64,000 bases of DNA from Mycolicibacterium hassiacum DSM 44199 (GTDB lineage Bacteria; Actinomycetota; Actinomycetes; Mycobacteriales; Mycobacteriaceae): positions 4,464,001 to 4,528,000 of the forward strand of contig NZ_LR026975.1 in assembly GCF_900603025.1 (NCBI RefSeq), written 5' to 3'. The translations under genes were made by a program, and so were the position numbers. Below are positions 34,702-44,602 of the stretch, piece by piece. Numbering within the stretch: position 1 is the first letter of the stretch; each line of letters begins with the position of its first letter. The notes under the pieces were generated by a model that saw only the letters and a program-made list of their open reading frames with translations, searched no databases and was not told the DNA's origin.

Positions 34702-35277
34702 TCAGCGACCGGCGCCGCTGTCGGCGAGCACCAGGTGCCCCAGCGCCGCGGCGAGCTTGCGCCGCGCCCGGGCGCAGCGGCTCTTGACCGTTCCCTCGGG
34801 CACCCCCAGCAGCTGGGCGGCGTCGGCCACCGAGTAGCCCTGCATGTCGACCGCCACCACCGCGGCCCGCTGATCGAGCGGCAACCGCAGCAGCGCGTGC
34901 TCGACCACGATCGCGGTGTCGACGTGCGGGGTGGGGTCGCCGACCGGGCAGTGATCGTCGAGCAGCCCGGTGGTCGGCTGAATTCTGTTGCGGCGCAATC
35001 GGTCCAGGCAAGCGTTGACGACGATGCGGTACAGCCAGCTGCGCACCGACGCATCGTGGCGGAACCGGGCCGCGCCGCGGTGAGCGGCCAGCATCGCGTC
35101 CTGCAACGCGTCGGCGGCGTCGTCGGGATCGCGGCTGGTCAGCCGGGCCAGCCGGTACAGCTGGCGGTGGTGGCGGTAGAACAGCGCCTCGAAAGCGTAC
35201 CGGTCCCCGGCGACGTGTGCGGCCAGCAGCTGCGCGTCGGTGCGGGGGTCGGGGGCCGGGCCTTCGAAGCTGTTCAC
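34702..35277 (-). CDS. sigM: ECF RNA polymerase sigma factor SigM
   Basis: 191 aa. Sigma region 2 (YRHHRQLYRLARLTSRDPDDAADALQDAML) and region 4 (LPLDQRAAVVAVDMQGYSVADAAQLLGVPEGTVKSR) are both clear; no C-terminal SnoaL extension. SigM in mycobacteria directs late-stage and ESX/envelope genes. The GTG at 35277 lies 6 nt after a TAGTGT -10 box, suggesting a leaderless message. Upstream is the murJ operon on the same strand (84 bp gap), downstream its anti-sigma gene. Confidence 0.93.
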   Translation of the reverse strand: MNSFEGPAPDPRTDAQLLAAHVAGDRYAFEALFYRHHRQLYRLARLTSRDPDDAADALQDAMLAAHRGAARFRHDASVRSWLYRIVVNACLDRLRRNRIQPTTGLLDDHCPVGDPTPHVDTAIVVEHALLRLPLDQRAAVVAVDMQGYSVADAAQLLGVPEGTVKSRCARARRKLAAALGHLVLADSGAGR

Positions 35278-35283
35278 AGCCGA

Positions 35284-35289
35284 ACACTA
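35284..35289 (-). promoter_or_regulatory. sigM: Leaderless -10 box for sigM
   Basis: TAGTGT on the minus strand ends 6 nt before the GTG. With TANNNT boxes normally 6-8 nt before +1, transcription would begin at the start codon. Confidence 0.45.
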
Positions 35290-35361
35290 AGCGCCGGTGG
35301 GGGAGCGCGGCCGACACCGCCGGGCACGGCTGGGGATAACCGCCGCTGCTGTGGATCGGCG

Positions 35362-38300
35362 CTATTCGGCGGCCCTGACGGTGATCTCGGCGATGTCGGA
35401 ACGGCTCTCGCCGTTGACCTGACCCAGCGTGGAGACCCACACCAGCAGGTAGCTGACCGGCTGCTCGGAGTCGACCTTGATGGTGTTCTCACCCGGCCGC
35501 AACGGGGTCGCCCCCTTGAGCACGGTGGTGTCCTCGAGCCGGGCCGGGTTCGCGCTGGGCGCCGACCGGATCTGCACCTCGGTGCCGGTGCTGTTGAGGT
35601 TGATGCCGACCTCGCCGATCTTGGTCGGGCGCGGCAGCTGCAGGATCAGCCCCACCCCGTTCTTGAAGTACGGGAACGGCACCGGGTCGGTGTACTTGTC
35701 GATCGGCCACACCGTGGTCCTGTCGCCGTCGATAGCCAGCCGCGCCTTGTCCGGCGCGTCCGGTTCGCCTTCAGGTGAAAACACTGTTGCCGCAACAGGT
35801 TTGACGAGCTCGCCGGGCGCGGTGGTCGCAGCGGTGGCGCTGGTGGTGGTGCCGGGGTTCAGGCCGAGCCGGTCGCTGCGGATCCCGCCACCACCGCCGA
35901 CGTCGCCGAAGAGCCTATTGAGGAAGGTGGCCAACAGCACCAGCGCGACGATGATGATCGCGGCGCCGGCGCTGATGCCGATGATCAGCGCCTTGCGGCG
36001 GCGCGCCGCCGTCTCCGGATCGTCCTCGGCCGGTTCCTCGTCGTCGACGGGTTCCGGCTCGGCCTCGTTGTCGACCGGCGCCAGCAACTCGGTCCGGTCG
36101 GCCACCGCGGTCGCCTGCTGCAGGAGGTTCAGAAGTGTTGGCGCGCTGCGGATCCCACCACTCTCCTGGACCGCGTGGGCGGCGGCGGCGGAGATCTGGA
36201 ACGGGATGTCGCGGTCGATGGTGCGGGGTTCGAGCGGCCGGCCGAGCGCGTCCTTGTCGGCGGGTGCCAGCCCGCTGGGCACCCCGGCCTCGGGCAGCGG
36301 CCAGCGGTTGACCAGCAGCGCGTACAGGGCGGCCCCGATGCCCCGGATGTCCTCGTCGGGGCTGGCGTCAGGCAGGGTGGCGGGGAACGCCAACGCGACG
36401 TCGCCCTCGATGCTGACCCGGATCCGGCTGGGGTGGTCGATCGACAGCGCCACCCCGGAGCGGTGGGCCACCTCGGCCGCGGCGGCCAGGGACTGCACGG
36501 CCCGCGCCCCGCCGATCGGCGACGGGGAGGTGGCGGCCACCTCGGCCAACGAACCGCCGCGGATCCACTCCGAGACCACCAACCCACCCGTGCCGGTGGC
36601 CCGCACGTCGAGCACCCGGGCCACGCCCGGCATGTCGATCCGGCTCAGTTTGAGGGTGCGGTCGAGGATGCCCCGCACCTGCTCGCCGGAGAGCGTGCCG
36701 TCCGGGTCGACAAAGGTGAGCGCGACCTGGCGGTCCAGCGCGATGTCGAGCGCCTGCCAGAACTGCAACGGCGGCGGGCCGCCGTGGCACACCAGCAGCC
36801 GGTACCGCCCGTCGCCGACGATCGCGCCGGGAACGAGGTGGACGTCGTCCTCTGCGGGCGACGTGTCGGGCGCCGGTTTCGGCGGCGTCTTGTCCGCTTC
36901 GGCCCGGCGGGGAGGAGCGACCGGGCGCACCCCCGGCGCGGCGGCGGCGACACCGTTGGGCGGCACCGTGGGCCGGGCGGTCTGCCGGGGACCGGGTTCG
37001 GGCACGTCGGGCTGGAACTCCTCGGCCTCGACGTCGTCGCCGGTCGGTTCGACGGGTGCCGACCGCGCCGTCGCCGGACCCGGTTCGGGCTGGTCAGCCT
37101 CGGGTTCGGGCCGGGGCCGGGATCCCGACAACGAGATCCTGGTGGTCGTGCCGTCGGGACCCGGCGCGGCACCGCTGGTGGGTTTGTCGCTCACCGCTGG
37201 TCCTTTCCGCATACCTTCCCCGGTCACCGCCGCCGAGGGGGCCCGGTGACCGCCGAGCGGGTCCGGGCGCTGTCCCGGCGCGGACGAATTGCTCTGTTCA
37301 GGGTACGTGAGCGGGCGGCGCGCCGGGGCAGGGTCGGACGACGGCGCAGGCCGGAGCGGCTGAGCGGCCCCGGAGACACCCGGCTCCGAAACCCCGCTGC
37401 GGGGCCCGGTCGGCGTTTGCTGATGCGGCGCCGAGGCTCGGCCCAGCCGGCGTTTGACGAAGGCGAGCGCCGACGCGGCCTCGGGCACCTTGGCGGCCCA
37501 CAGCACCGCGCCGATGGTGGGCGCCATCAGCAACCCGAGCAGCGCCAGCCGCAGCAGCGAACCGGCACCACCGCTGTGTTCGGTGAGTGCCTCGAACCGC
37601 AGCAGCCGGTCGGCGGCGTGACCGAGCATCGCGGCCACCAGGGCGGCGGCGAGGGTGACCAGCACGGTGCGGATGACCTGCAGGTCGTAGAGCCGGCCGC
37701 CGGGCGGGCGCAGATGGGCGCGCAGCAGCAGGTGCCCGGCCACCGCCCCGGCCAGGAAGCCCAGCCCGTTGGCCATGCCCAGGTAGCCGGCCACCAGCTG
37801 CGGGTCGTCGGTGACGTGCGGGGCGGCCAGCGAACCGGCGATCTTGACCGCGGTGATGACGACGATGATCAGGATCGGCGTCCAGGCCTTCTCCCGGGCG
37901 TAGAACACCCGCAGCTGCAGCAGCACCAGGGCGTAGGGGATCAGGGTGAACGCCGACAGCGTGATCGCCATGCCCAGGTAGCCGGCGTCGACCTGGCCGA
38001 AGTTGCCGTAGGCGAACAGCGCGGTGCCGATGGCCGGCCCGCCGACGGTCATCACCGCCACGATCGGGATGAGCGTCAGCATGGTCAGCCGGGTGGCCAG
38101 CGACAGGTCGCCGAGCACGGCGGGGATGTCGTCGGCGGCGGCGTTGCGGCTCAGCCGGGGCATCACCACGGTCAGCACCGTCACCCCGATCATCCCGAAC
38201 GGCAGCTGCAGCACCAGCCAGGTGTAGTTGTAGATAGCCGGGCCGGAGGCGGCCGCGGAGCTGGCGATCTGGTTGCCGACCACCAGGCCGATCTGGCTGA

Positions 38301-39150
38301 TCAGTACGTAGAGCACCATCGCGGCGGCCATCCCGCCGAACCTCTTGATCCGGTCGTCGATGCCCCACATCGGCCGCAGGCTGATCCGCTCCCGGCGGAT
38401 CGCCGGCAGCAGCACCACGCACTGGGCGACCACGCCCAGGGTGGTGCCGATGCCCAGCACCAGCAGCTTGGCGTTGCCCATCTGCACCGGGTCGACCGAC
38501 AGCTCCCCGGGCACCAGCAGGTAGACGATCAGGGTGGCGATGGCCACCACGTTGTTGAGCACCGGCGCCCAGGCCGGCGGGCCGAAGATGTTGCGGGTGT
38601 TCAGGATCGCCATGAACACCGACGACAGCCCGTAGAACAGCACCTGCGGCAGCAGCAGGTAGGCGAACGCGGTGGTGAGCGGCTCGTTGACCTGCGGGTC
38701 GCCGCCGAGCATCAGCCGCACCAGCGCCGGGGCGGCGGCCACCGACACGATCGTGGTCACCAGCAGCAGGGTGGTGACCAGCGTGACCAGCCGGCGCACG
38801 AACGCCGCCCCGCCGTCGGGGTCGTCCTTCTCGGCGCGGGCCAGCACCGGCACGAAGATCGCGGTGAAGGTGGCTTCGAGCACCAGCGCGGCGATCAGGT
38901 TGGGCAGCTGATTGGCCACCGAGAACGCACTCGACAGCGCCGCACCGAGGATGGCGGCCAGCAGCACGATCCGGATGAACCCGGTGATGCGGCTGATCAG
39001 GGTGGCGAACGCCATCCCCCAGGACCGCGACACCACCGCCGCGTCGGACAGCTCGGGCCGGCGCGGACCCTGCTCCGGCGCGGCCGGGGCCGGATCCGGT
39101 TCGGTGGACGACTCCGGCGCGGGGCGCGGCCGGTGACCCGCGTCGGTCAT
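35362..39150 (-). CDS. murJ: Lipid II flippase MurJ fused to a pseudokinase and extracellular domain
   Basis: 1262 aa. Residues about 40-560 form a MurJ/MviN flippase with about 14 membrane helices. A long Pro-rich linker leads to a kinase-like domain (about 775-1000) that has a changed glycine loop (CHGGPPPLQFW) and SIDHPSRIRV where an HRDxxxxN motif is expected, i.e. a pseudokinase. A membrane helix follows (about 1050-1073), then an extracellular beta-sandwich to the end. In M. tuberculosis PknB phosphorylates this region and FhaA binds it. ATG at 39150 overlaps the upstream gene's stop (ATGA). Confidence 0.94.
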   Translation of the reverse strand: MTDAGHRPRPAPESSTEPDPAPAAPEQGPRRPELSDAAVVSRSWGMAFATLISRITGFIRIVLLAAILGAALSSAFSVANQLPNLIAALVLEATFTAIFVPVLARAEKDDPDGGAAFVRRLVTLVTTLLLVTTIVSVAAAPALVRLMLGGDPQVNEPLTTAFAYLLLPQVLFYGLSSVFMAILNTRNIFGPPAWAPVLNNVVAIATLIVYLLVPGELSVDPVQMGNAKLLVLGIGTTLGVVAQCVVLLPAIRRERISLRPMWGIDDRIKRFGGMAAAMVLYVLISQIGLVVGNQIASSAAASGPAIYNYTWLVLQLPFGMIGVTVLTVVMPRLSRNAAADDIPAVLGDLSLATRLTMLTLIPIVAVMTVGGPAIGTALFAYGNFGQVDAGYLGMAITLSAFTLIPYALVLLQLRVFYAREKAWTPILIIVVITAVKIAGSLAAPHVTDDPQLVAGYLGMANGLGFLAGAVAGHLLLRAHLRPPGGRLYDLQVIRTVLVTLAAALVAAMLGHAADRLLRFEALTEHSGGAGSLLRLALLGLLMAPTIGAVLWAAKVPEAASALAFVKRRLGRASAPHQQTPTGPRSGVSEPGVSGAAQPLRPAPSSDPAPARRPLTYPEQSNSSAPGQRPDPLGGHRAPSAAVTGEGMRKGPAVSDKPTSGAAPGPDGTTTRISLSGSRPRPEPEADQPEPGPATARSAPVEPTGDDVEAEEFQPDVPEPGPRQTARPTVPPNGVAAAAPGVRPVAPPRRAEADKTPPKPAPDTSPAEDDVHLVPGAIVGDGRYRLLVCHGGPPPLQFWQALDIALDRQVALTFVDPDGTLSGEQVRGILDRTLKLSRIDMPGVARVLDVRATGTGGLVVSEWIRGGSLAEVAATSPSPIGGARAVQSLAAAAEVAHRSGVALSIDHPSRIRVSIEGDVALAFPATLPDASPDEDIRGIGAALYALLVNRWPLPEAGVPSGLAPADKDALGRPLEPRTIDRDIPFQISAAAAHAVQESGGIRSAPTLLNLLQQATAVADRTELLAPVDNEAEPEPVDDEEPAEDDPETAARRRKALIIGISAGAAIIIVALVLLATFLNRLFGDVGGGGGIRSDRLGLNPGTTTSATAATTAPGELVKPVAATVFSPEGEPDAPDKARLAIDGDRTTVWPIDKYTDPVPFPYFKNGVGLILQLPRPTKIGEVGINLNSTGTEVQIRSAPSANPARLEDTTVLKGATPLRPGENTIKVDSEQPVSYLLVWVSTLGQVNGESRSDIAEITVRAAE

Positions 39151-41630
39151 GTCGGCCGGCTCCTGGAACGGGTGCGGTCCGGACCACCGCTGTCCTCGCG
39201 GGCCCGGTTGCCGCCGGCGGGGCCCGGCTCGGCGTCGGGGTCGAAACTCAGCGCGACGTCCAGCGGGTCGGGCCGGTCCAGATCGGCCGGGTCGGGCTGG
39301 CCGCGGAACCGGTGCCACAGCCGTCGCCCGGCCAGCAGCACCAGCACCGCGCCGGCCGACAGCGTGATGAAGAACAGCACCTTGCCGTAGGCGTTGGAGT
39401 GCACCGACAACCGCACCGGCTCGCCCAGCGGCAGCCCGTCGGCGGTGCGCAGCCCGACGTCGACGGCGACCCGCTGGGTGAAATGCACCTCGATCGGCAC
39501 CAGAACCGGCAGATACCCCGGCGGCAGTTCGATCTCGCCGATGTCGCTGACCGTCATCCCCGGCGGCGCCTGCACGTCGAGCCGGACCCGGATCGGAACG
39601 GCCAGGTCGTTGCGCAGGGCTAGCGGCAGCGGGCTGCGCTCGGTGGCCAGCGTGTACGAGCCGCCCGGATTGACCACGGTGACGGCGTTGAACAGGTTGT
39701 CGACCGTGCGGGTGACGGTGCTGAGGCGTTGCTGGGCGAGCCCGTTGCGGGCCTCCGGCGGCACCGACTGGCTCAACGCGCGCAGCATGTCCTCGCGCAG
39801 CGGCGCGGTGTAGGCCTGGCCGGTCAACCCGGTGCGCACGTCGGTGGTCAGGGCCGCGGTCAGGCCCCACAGCCGCCCGGTCACCGCGGCGATCCCGGCC
39901 ACCACGGCGTCGTCGATGCGGGCCTGCGGGTCACCGAGATCGGCCGGCGGCAGCGGCGCCAGCGGGCCGGCGGGTGCCGCGTTGGCGTCGTTGATCACCT
40001 CGGTGAGCGGGCGCGGCCGGGCCAGCCGCGCGGTGATGGCGGTCCGCACCGCGGTGAGCACCGCGTGCGCGTCGTCCGGCCGCGGGCTCCACACCAGCGG
40101 CGGCATCAGGATCTCGGTGCGCGGTTCGGCACCGGGCAGCAGCGTGCGCCACAGCAGCGCGCCCAGTCCGCTCTGGCGGCGCGTCACCTCCGAATCTTGG
40201 TGCAGCGGCAGGGCCAGGGCGGGGTCGAGGTAGGACGGCGTGACCGGGTCGGTGCCGATGCCGGCCAGCGCCGCCCCCACCGCCGGGTCGAACGGGGCGG
40301 CGACCACCTCGGCGGTGTAGCGCACCGGCCGCAGGTCGACGGGTCCGTCGGCGCCGAGCACGGCCCCTTCTCCGCCGCCGTTGCCGGACGACTCCCCGTC
40401 GGCGTGGCGATCGGCGACGTTGGCCGCACCGATCGCCACGTTGTGGCCCTGGCTCGACAGCAGTTCGACGGCGGGGCCGCTCACCGGTCCGTCGGCGAGC
40501 AGGGTGGCGCCGCGTACCGACGCGGTGCCGAGGATCTGGTCGACGATGTCGCCGGCGACCAGGGTGGCGATCGCGCTGAGGCCGGGATCGCCGACCCGGC
40601 GCAGCGCATCCAGGTCGGCCTGGGCGTAGGTGCTGGACACGACGCACATCCGCTGCGCGAGCCCCTTGAGCCGGTTGAGCCACGCGGTGGCCGCCTCCTG
40701 GCCGGTGCCCGGCCGGGTCGGGGTGCCCGGCCCGGCGTCGGGTCCGTCGTTGACGACGTAGCCGCCGGTCATCGCGTTGACGGTGACCAGCAGGTCGGGG
40801 TCGACGGCCAGGCAGGTGCTGGTGCGGATGTCGCCGCGCGGATCGACCTCGGATCCGGTGGCGAACTCGATCGCCGACAGCAGGACGTCCAGCCGCCCGC
40901 CGGGCGCCAGGGCGGTGGCCAGCTCGTCGTCGAGCAGCCGCACCGGGGTGGTGCCGCCGGGCGCGCCGGCGGCGAGCCGGGGACGGTCGGCCAGCGGCCA
41001 CAGCAGGGTGATCCCGACCGGCCGGGAGGTGTCGGGGGGAACGACGGTGCTGACCGTGTCGTCGGAGTCGTCGGCCGGATCCCGGGGCACCCCGAGCACC
41101 GGCAGCAGGAACCGGGCGTCGTCGAGGCGGGCCGGCGCCCCGTAGTCGGGGGTGCCGTTGACGTTGACCATCACCGGGTACACCCCGGGCTCGTGGATGT
41201 CGAACGACGGTTGGGTCGACGACCGCAGCGGATACGACAGCGTGAACGGAACCTCTTGTCCGCGTTCGAGTTCCGCGGAAAGCGTGGTGAACCCGCCGAT
41301 CGGCTCGAACTGGTCCACCGGGCCGGTGAGATTGGTGCGCAGACCGGCCGAGGTGGTCACCGCGGCGGCGGCCTCGAGCCGCACCACCACGTCACGCACC
41401 GGGCGGTCGCCGACGTTGCGCACCACCCCGGAGACGGTGACGACGGGTTCGCCCGCGGTGGTCACGATGTCGGGGGTGACCCGGTCGACGCGGATCTGCA
41501 GGAACCGGGCCGACCCGGGCTCGCCGGCGGCCGCCTGCGGGATCGCGACCGGAACCGCGAACAGCGCCAACACGCCGAGCACCAGCAGCACCCGAGCCAG
41601 CTGGCGGACGCGCACCGGCGCCGCGGTCAC
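39147..41630 (-). CDS. Large secreted/membrane-anchored protein, DUF6049 type (Rv3909-like)
   Basis: 827 aa. A Sec-type signal peptide (about 1-36, ending near AAAGEP) leads to a big extracytoplasmic part and one C-terminal membrane helix (about 755-780) with a cytosolic acidic/basic tail. The extracellular part starts with a beta-sandwich-like module ([21 protein letters not shown]) and later [15 protein letters not shown]. The gene is coupled on both sides (GTGA with the NUDIX gene, ATGA with murJ), so it likely works with MurJ in envelope assembly; this is inference. No catalytic motif recognised. Confidence 0.85.
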   Translation of the reverse strand: MTAAPVRVRQLARVLLVLGVLALFAVPVAIPQAAAGEPGSARFLQIRVDRVTPDIVTTAGEPVVTVSGVVRNVGDRPVRDVVVRLEAAAAVTTSAGLRTNLTGPVDQFEPIGGFTTLSAELERGQEVPFTLSYPLRSSTQPSFDIHEPGVYPVMVNVNGTPDYGAPARLDDARFLLPVLGVPRDPADDSDDTVSTVVPPDTSRPVGITLLWPLADRPRLAAGAPGGTTPVRLLDDELATALAPGGRLDVLLSAIEFATGSEVDPRGDIRTSTCLAVDPDLLVTVNAMTGGYVVNDGPDAGPGTPTRPGTGQEAATAWLNRLKGLAQRMCVVSSTYAQADLDALRRVGDPGLSAIATLVAGDIVDQILGTASVRGATLLADGPVSGPAVELLSSQGHNVAIGAANVADRHADGESSGNGGGEGAVLGADGPVDLRPVRYTAEVVAAPFDPAVGAALAGIGTDPVTPSYLDPALALPLHQDSEVTRRQSGLGALLWRTLLPGAEPRTEILMPPLVWSPRPDDAHAVLTAVRTAITARLARPRPLTEVINDANAAPAGPLAPLPPADLGDPQARIDDAVVAGIAAVTGRLWGLTAALTTDVRTGLTGQAYTAPLREDMLRALSQSVPPEARNGLAQQRLSTVTRTVDNLFNAVTVVNPGGSYTLATERSPLPLALRNDLAVPIRVRLDVQAPPGMTVSDIGEIELPPGYLPVLVPIEVHFTQRVAVDVGLRTADGLPLGEPVRLSVHSNAYGKVLFFITLSAGAVLVLLAGRRLWHRFRGQPDPADLDRPDPLDVALSFDPDAEPGPAGGNRAREDSGGPDRTRSRSRPT

Positions 41631-42487
41631 GGCCCTTGGCCGCAGCCGTTCGTCCGGCGAGGGGTCTTATCGTCGGTACGACGGTTGCGGGTGTGCGAGT
41701 GCGTCTGGGGCCGGCGCCACGGTTGGTGACGCGGCAGGGGCGGCAGGGCGGACGGCCCGTGGGTGCGCAGCCGGTCGATCAGCTCGCCGGCGACCTCGGC
41801 CAGGCGGCGTTCGTCGGCGTAGGCGAGCCGGTGCGGCAGCTCCTTGAGCGGAACCCAGGCCACCTCGCTGACCTCGACGTCCTCGTCGGACAGCTCCCCG
41901 CCGAGGAACCGCATCAAATAGTGGTGCACGGTCTTGTGCACCCGGCGCCCCTCGGTGACGAACCAGTAGTCGATGCTGCCCAGCGAGGCGAGCACGCTGC
42001 CCTGCAGTCCGGTCTCCTCGGCGACCTCCCGGATCGCGGTCTGCTCGGCGGTCTCGCCCAGCTCGATGTGCCCCTTGGGCAGGGACCACAGCATCCGGCC
42101 CCGGCGGTCCAGCCGCCCGATCAGCGCGGCCATCTGCCGGTCCTCCGGTCCGTCGATGCCGTCGACCACCAACCCGCCGGCCGAGGTCTCGTGCACGGTA
42201 CGCAGCCGTTCCGGCGGACGGCGCGGGCGCGTCTTGTTCTGCCGGTGCGGTTTGTGCTGGGCGGCCGGCTGCTGGGTGCGGTGGCCGTCGCGCTGCCCCT
42301 GATCGGCGCGCTGGCCGTTGTGGCCGCGGTCACGCGGCCGGGGTGCAGCGGTGTCGGAGTGGGCACCAGCCGACTGCGGCGCACCGTTGAGCTGCTGCTG
42401 CGCCGCCGTCTCGGGCGGTCCTGCCGCGCGACGGCCGCGGCGCCGTCTGCGGCGCCGTCGTGGTTTGGCCTGTTCGCCGTCCGACAC
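41627..42487 (-). CDS. mutT4: NUDIX hydrolase MutT4-like
   Basis: 286 aa. A very basic, Gln/Arg-rich N-terminal tail of about 95 residues precedes a NUDIX domain whose box [22 protein letters not shown] lies at 139-160 with all conserved Glu/Arg residues. The substrate is unknown; family members hydrolyse nucleoside diphosphate derivatives. The GTG at 42487 (MSDGEQAK) matches Rv3908 and has a TACTAT -10 box ending 8 nt before it, so a leaderless start fits; an ATG at 42508 is the alternative. Divergent from pcnA, first gene of the murJ operon. Confidence 0.9.
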   Translation of the reverse strand: MSDGEQAKPRRRRRRRRGRRAAGPPETAAQQQLNGAPQSAGAHSDTAAPRPRDRGHNGQRADQGQRDGHRTQQPAAQHKPHRQNKTRPRRPPERLRTVHETSAGGLVVDGIDGPEDRQMAALIGRLDRRGRMLWSLPKGHIELGETAEQTAIREVAEETGLQGSVLASLGSIDYWFVTEGRRVHKTVHHYLMRFLGGELSDEDVEVSEVAWVPLKELPHRLAYADERRLAEVAGELIDRLRTHGPSALPPLPRHQPWRRPQTHSHTRNRRTDDKTPRRTNGCGQGP

Positions 42488-42494
42488 CCAAGCG

Positions 42495-42564
42495 ATAGTA
42501 GCTGGCATACAGATCCGTCCCCGCCGCACTCACCGGTCGTGACAGAGCCGTTGCACATTAGGCT
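42495..42564. promoter_or_regulatory. Divergent leaderless promoters for mutT4 and pcnA
   Basis: Minus strand TACTAT (42495-42500) with 7 nt to the mutT4 GTG; plus strand TAGGCT (42559-42564) with 8 nt to the pcnA GTG. Both -10 boxes fit TANNNT at leaderless distance. The two starts are only 85 bp apart. Confidence 0.5.
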
Positions 42565-42572
42565 GTCCGAAC

Positions 42573-44021
42573 GTGCCCGAACCAGCTACCGACGCAGTAC
42601 TGCTCGCCGCCGCCCAGGTCGCGTTGAACCGGCACGGCGCGGTGCTGCGCGACATCGGTCGCGTCTTCGCCGACGCCGGCCACCAGCTCTACCTGGTGGG
42701 CGGCAGCGTGCGCGACGCGCTGCTCGGCCGGCTCGGCAACGATCTGGACTTCACCACCGACGCCCGGCCCGACGAGATGCAGCGCATGCTGCGGGGCTGG
42801 GCGGACGCGATGTGGGACACCGGCATCGAGTTCGGCACCGTCGGTGTCGGCCGGGGCGGGCACCGGCTGGAGATCACCACGTTCCGCTCCGACACCTACG
42901 ACCAGGTGTCGCGGAATCCGCAGGTGTCGTTCGGCGACCGGCTCGAAGACGACCTGGTGCGGCGCGACTTCACCGTCAACGCCATGGCGGTGAGCATCAC
43001 CCCCGACGGGCCCGGCGAGTTCCACGATCCGCTCGGCGGCCTGGAGGCGGTGCGCACCCGGACACTGGACACCCCGATGGCGCCGGAGGTGTCGTTCGGC
43101 GACGACCCGCTGCGCATGCTGCGCGCCGCCCGGTTCGTGTCGCAGCTGCAGTTCACCGTCGCGCCGCGGGTGGTCGAGGCGCTGGTCGCGATGGCGCCGC
43201 AGCTGAGCCGGATCACCGCCGAACGGGTCGCCGCCGAGCTGGACAAGCTGCTGCTGGGCGCCGATCCGGTGGCCGGGATCGACCTGATGGTGCAGACCGG
43301 CCTCGGTGATGTGGTGCTGCCCGAGGTCGGCGCCATGCGGATGGAGATCGACGAGCACCACCAGCACAAGGACGTCTACCAGCACTCGCTGAAGGTGCTG
43401 CAGCAGGCGATTGACCTGGAGGACGAGGGCCCGGACCTGGTGCTGCGGTGGGCGGCGCTGCTGCACGACATCGGCAAGCCCGCCACCCGCAAGCTGGAAC
43501 CGGGCGGCGGGGTGAGCTTCCACCACCACGAGGTGGTCGGCGCCAAGATGACCCGCAAGCGGATGCGGGCGCTGAAGTACTCCAAGCAGATGATCGACGA
43601 CGTGTCGCAGCTGGTGTACCTGCATCTGCGGTTCCACGGCTACGGCGACGGCCGGTGGACCGACTCGGCGGTGCGCCGCTACGTCACCGACGCCGGGCAT
43701 CTGCTGCCGCGGCTGCACAAGCTGGTGCGCGCCGACTGCACCACCCGCAACAGGCGGCGCGCGGCGCGGCTGCAGGCCGCCTACGACGACCTGGAGCGCC
43801 GCATCGCCGAACTGGCCGCCAAGGAGGACCTGGCCCGCGTGCGGCCGGACCTGGACGGCAACGAGATCATGCGGATCCTCGGCATCCCGCCCGGGCCGCT
43901 GGTGGGGGAGGCCTGGCGCTATCTGAAGGAGCTGCGGCTCGACCGCGGTCCGTTGGAGCACGACGAGGCCGTCGAGGAACTTCTGAAATGGTGGAACGCC
44001 CGCGCCGACCGCGACGTCTGA
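42573..44021 (+). CDS. pcnA: CCA tRNA nucleotidyltransferase / polymerase, PcnA-type
   Basis: Class II nucleotidyltransferase expected to add or repair the CCA end of tRNAs; the two tRNAs in this window lack encoded CCA. 482 aa. Catalytic GGSVRD at 43-48 and DLDF with D57/D59; RRDFTVNAMA; an HD domain with LLHDIGKP (H298-D299) near the C-terminal third suggests added phosphohydrolase activity. GTG at 42573. The name pcnA is historical (poly(A) polymerase); CCA addition is the likelier role. Followed after 6 nt by the aspartate-repeat gene. Confidence 0.94.
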   Translation: MPEPATDAVLLAAAQVALNRHGAVLRDIGRVFADAGHQLYLVGGSVRDALLGRLGNDLDFTTDARPDEMQRMLRGWADAMWDTGIEFGTVGVGRGGHRLEITTFRSDTYDQVSRNPQVSFGDRLEDDLVRRDFTVNAMAVSITPDGPGEFHDPLGGLEAVRTRTLDTPMAPEVSFGDDPLRMLRAARFVSQLQFTVAPRVVEALVAMAPQLSRITAERVAAELDKLLLGADPVAGIDLMVQTGLGDVVLPEVGAMRMEIDEHHQHKDVYQHSLKVLQQAIDLEDEGPDLVLRWAALLHDIGKPATRKLEPGGGVSFHHHEVVGAKMTRKRMRALKYSKQMIDDVSQLVYLHLRFHGYGDGRWTDSAVRRYVTDAGHLLPRLHKLVRADCTTRNRRRAARLQAAYDDLERRIAELAAKEDLARVRPDLDGNEIMRILGIPPGPLVGEAWRYLKELRLDRGPLEHDEAVEELLKWWNARADRDV

Positions 44022-44027
44022 TCCGGC

Positions 44028-44546
44028 ATGGACTACTGCCTGGGTGACGGCGACGGGTCGGCGACCGTGTTCAACGCCGCGCCGGACGTGGATCTCGACG
44101 GCGACGGCGCGGCCGATGCGGTCGGGCTGGACATCGACGGCGACGGCCTGGTCGACGACGCGCTGATCGACCGCGACGCCGACGGGCTGGCCGATCTGCT
44201 GGCGCGGGACCACGCCGGGGCGGCCGCCTACTTCACCGACGACGGCACCGGCACCTGGCGGGTGCCCGCCGACCCGGCGCTGGGCCCGCGGCTGGCCGCG
44301 GAGTTGCGCTACTTCGGGCTGGACGGGATCGAGCACACCGGCGGTCCGGTGGTCGACCTGGACGGTGACGGGGTGGCCGGGGAGCGGCTCGTCGACGCCG
44401 ACGGCGACGGGCTGGCCGACCGGGCGATCGGTGCCGGGCTGGCCTACGTGGACACCGACGGCGACGGCCGGTGGGATCTGCGGCTTCTCGACGCCGACGG
44501 GGACGGCCGCGCCGACGGGGCCGCCGAGGTGTCCGGGTCCGGCTGA
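44028..44546 (+). CDS. Aspartate-rich repeat protein with calcium-loop-like motifs (Rv3906c-like)
   Basis: 172 aa, highly acidic, no signal peptide or membrane helix. It carries about seven copies of a D-x-D-x-D-G-x-x-D type loop: DVDLDGDGAAD, DIDGDGLVDD, DRDADGLAD, DLDGDGVAG, DADGDGLAD, DTDGDGRWD and DADGDGRAD. Such loops bind Ca2+ in dockerins, thrombospondin type 3 and EF-hand-like proteins. A middle segment YFTDDGTGTWRVP separates two repeat groups. It starts 6 nt after pcnA and resembles Rv3906c. Calcium binding is an inference; no function is established. Confidence 0.82.
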   Translation: MDYCLGDGDGSATVFNAAPDVDLDGDGAADAVGLDIDGDGLVDDALIDRDADGLADLLARDHAGAAAYFTDDGTGTWRVPADPALGPRLAAELRYFGLDGIEHTGGPVVDLDGDGVAGERLVDADGDGLADRAIGAGLAYVDTDGDGRWDLRLLDADGDGRADGAAEVSGSG

Positions 44547-44602
44547 CGGGCCGGTGTCAGCGGCCCGGGCCGGGCGGGCCGGTGTCGGCCATGAGCCACA
44601 CC

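Noticed and set aside
36175-39390. Thousand-codon open frame antisense to murJ
   Set aside because: No ribosome site, biased His/Gln/Arg/Gly composition typical of a GC shadow.
39151-39870. Upstream extension of the murJ frame
   Set aside because: Lies inside the preceding gene; the ATGA overlap at 39147-39150 gives the start.
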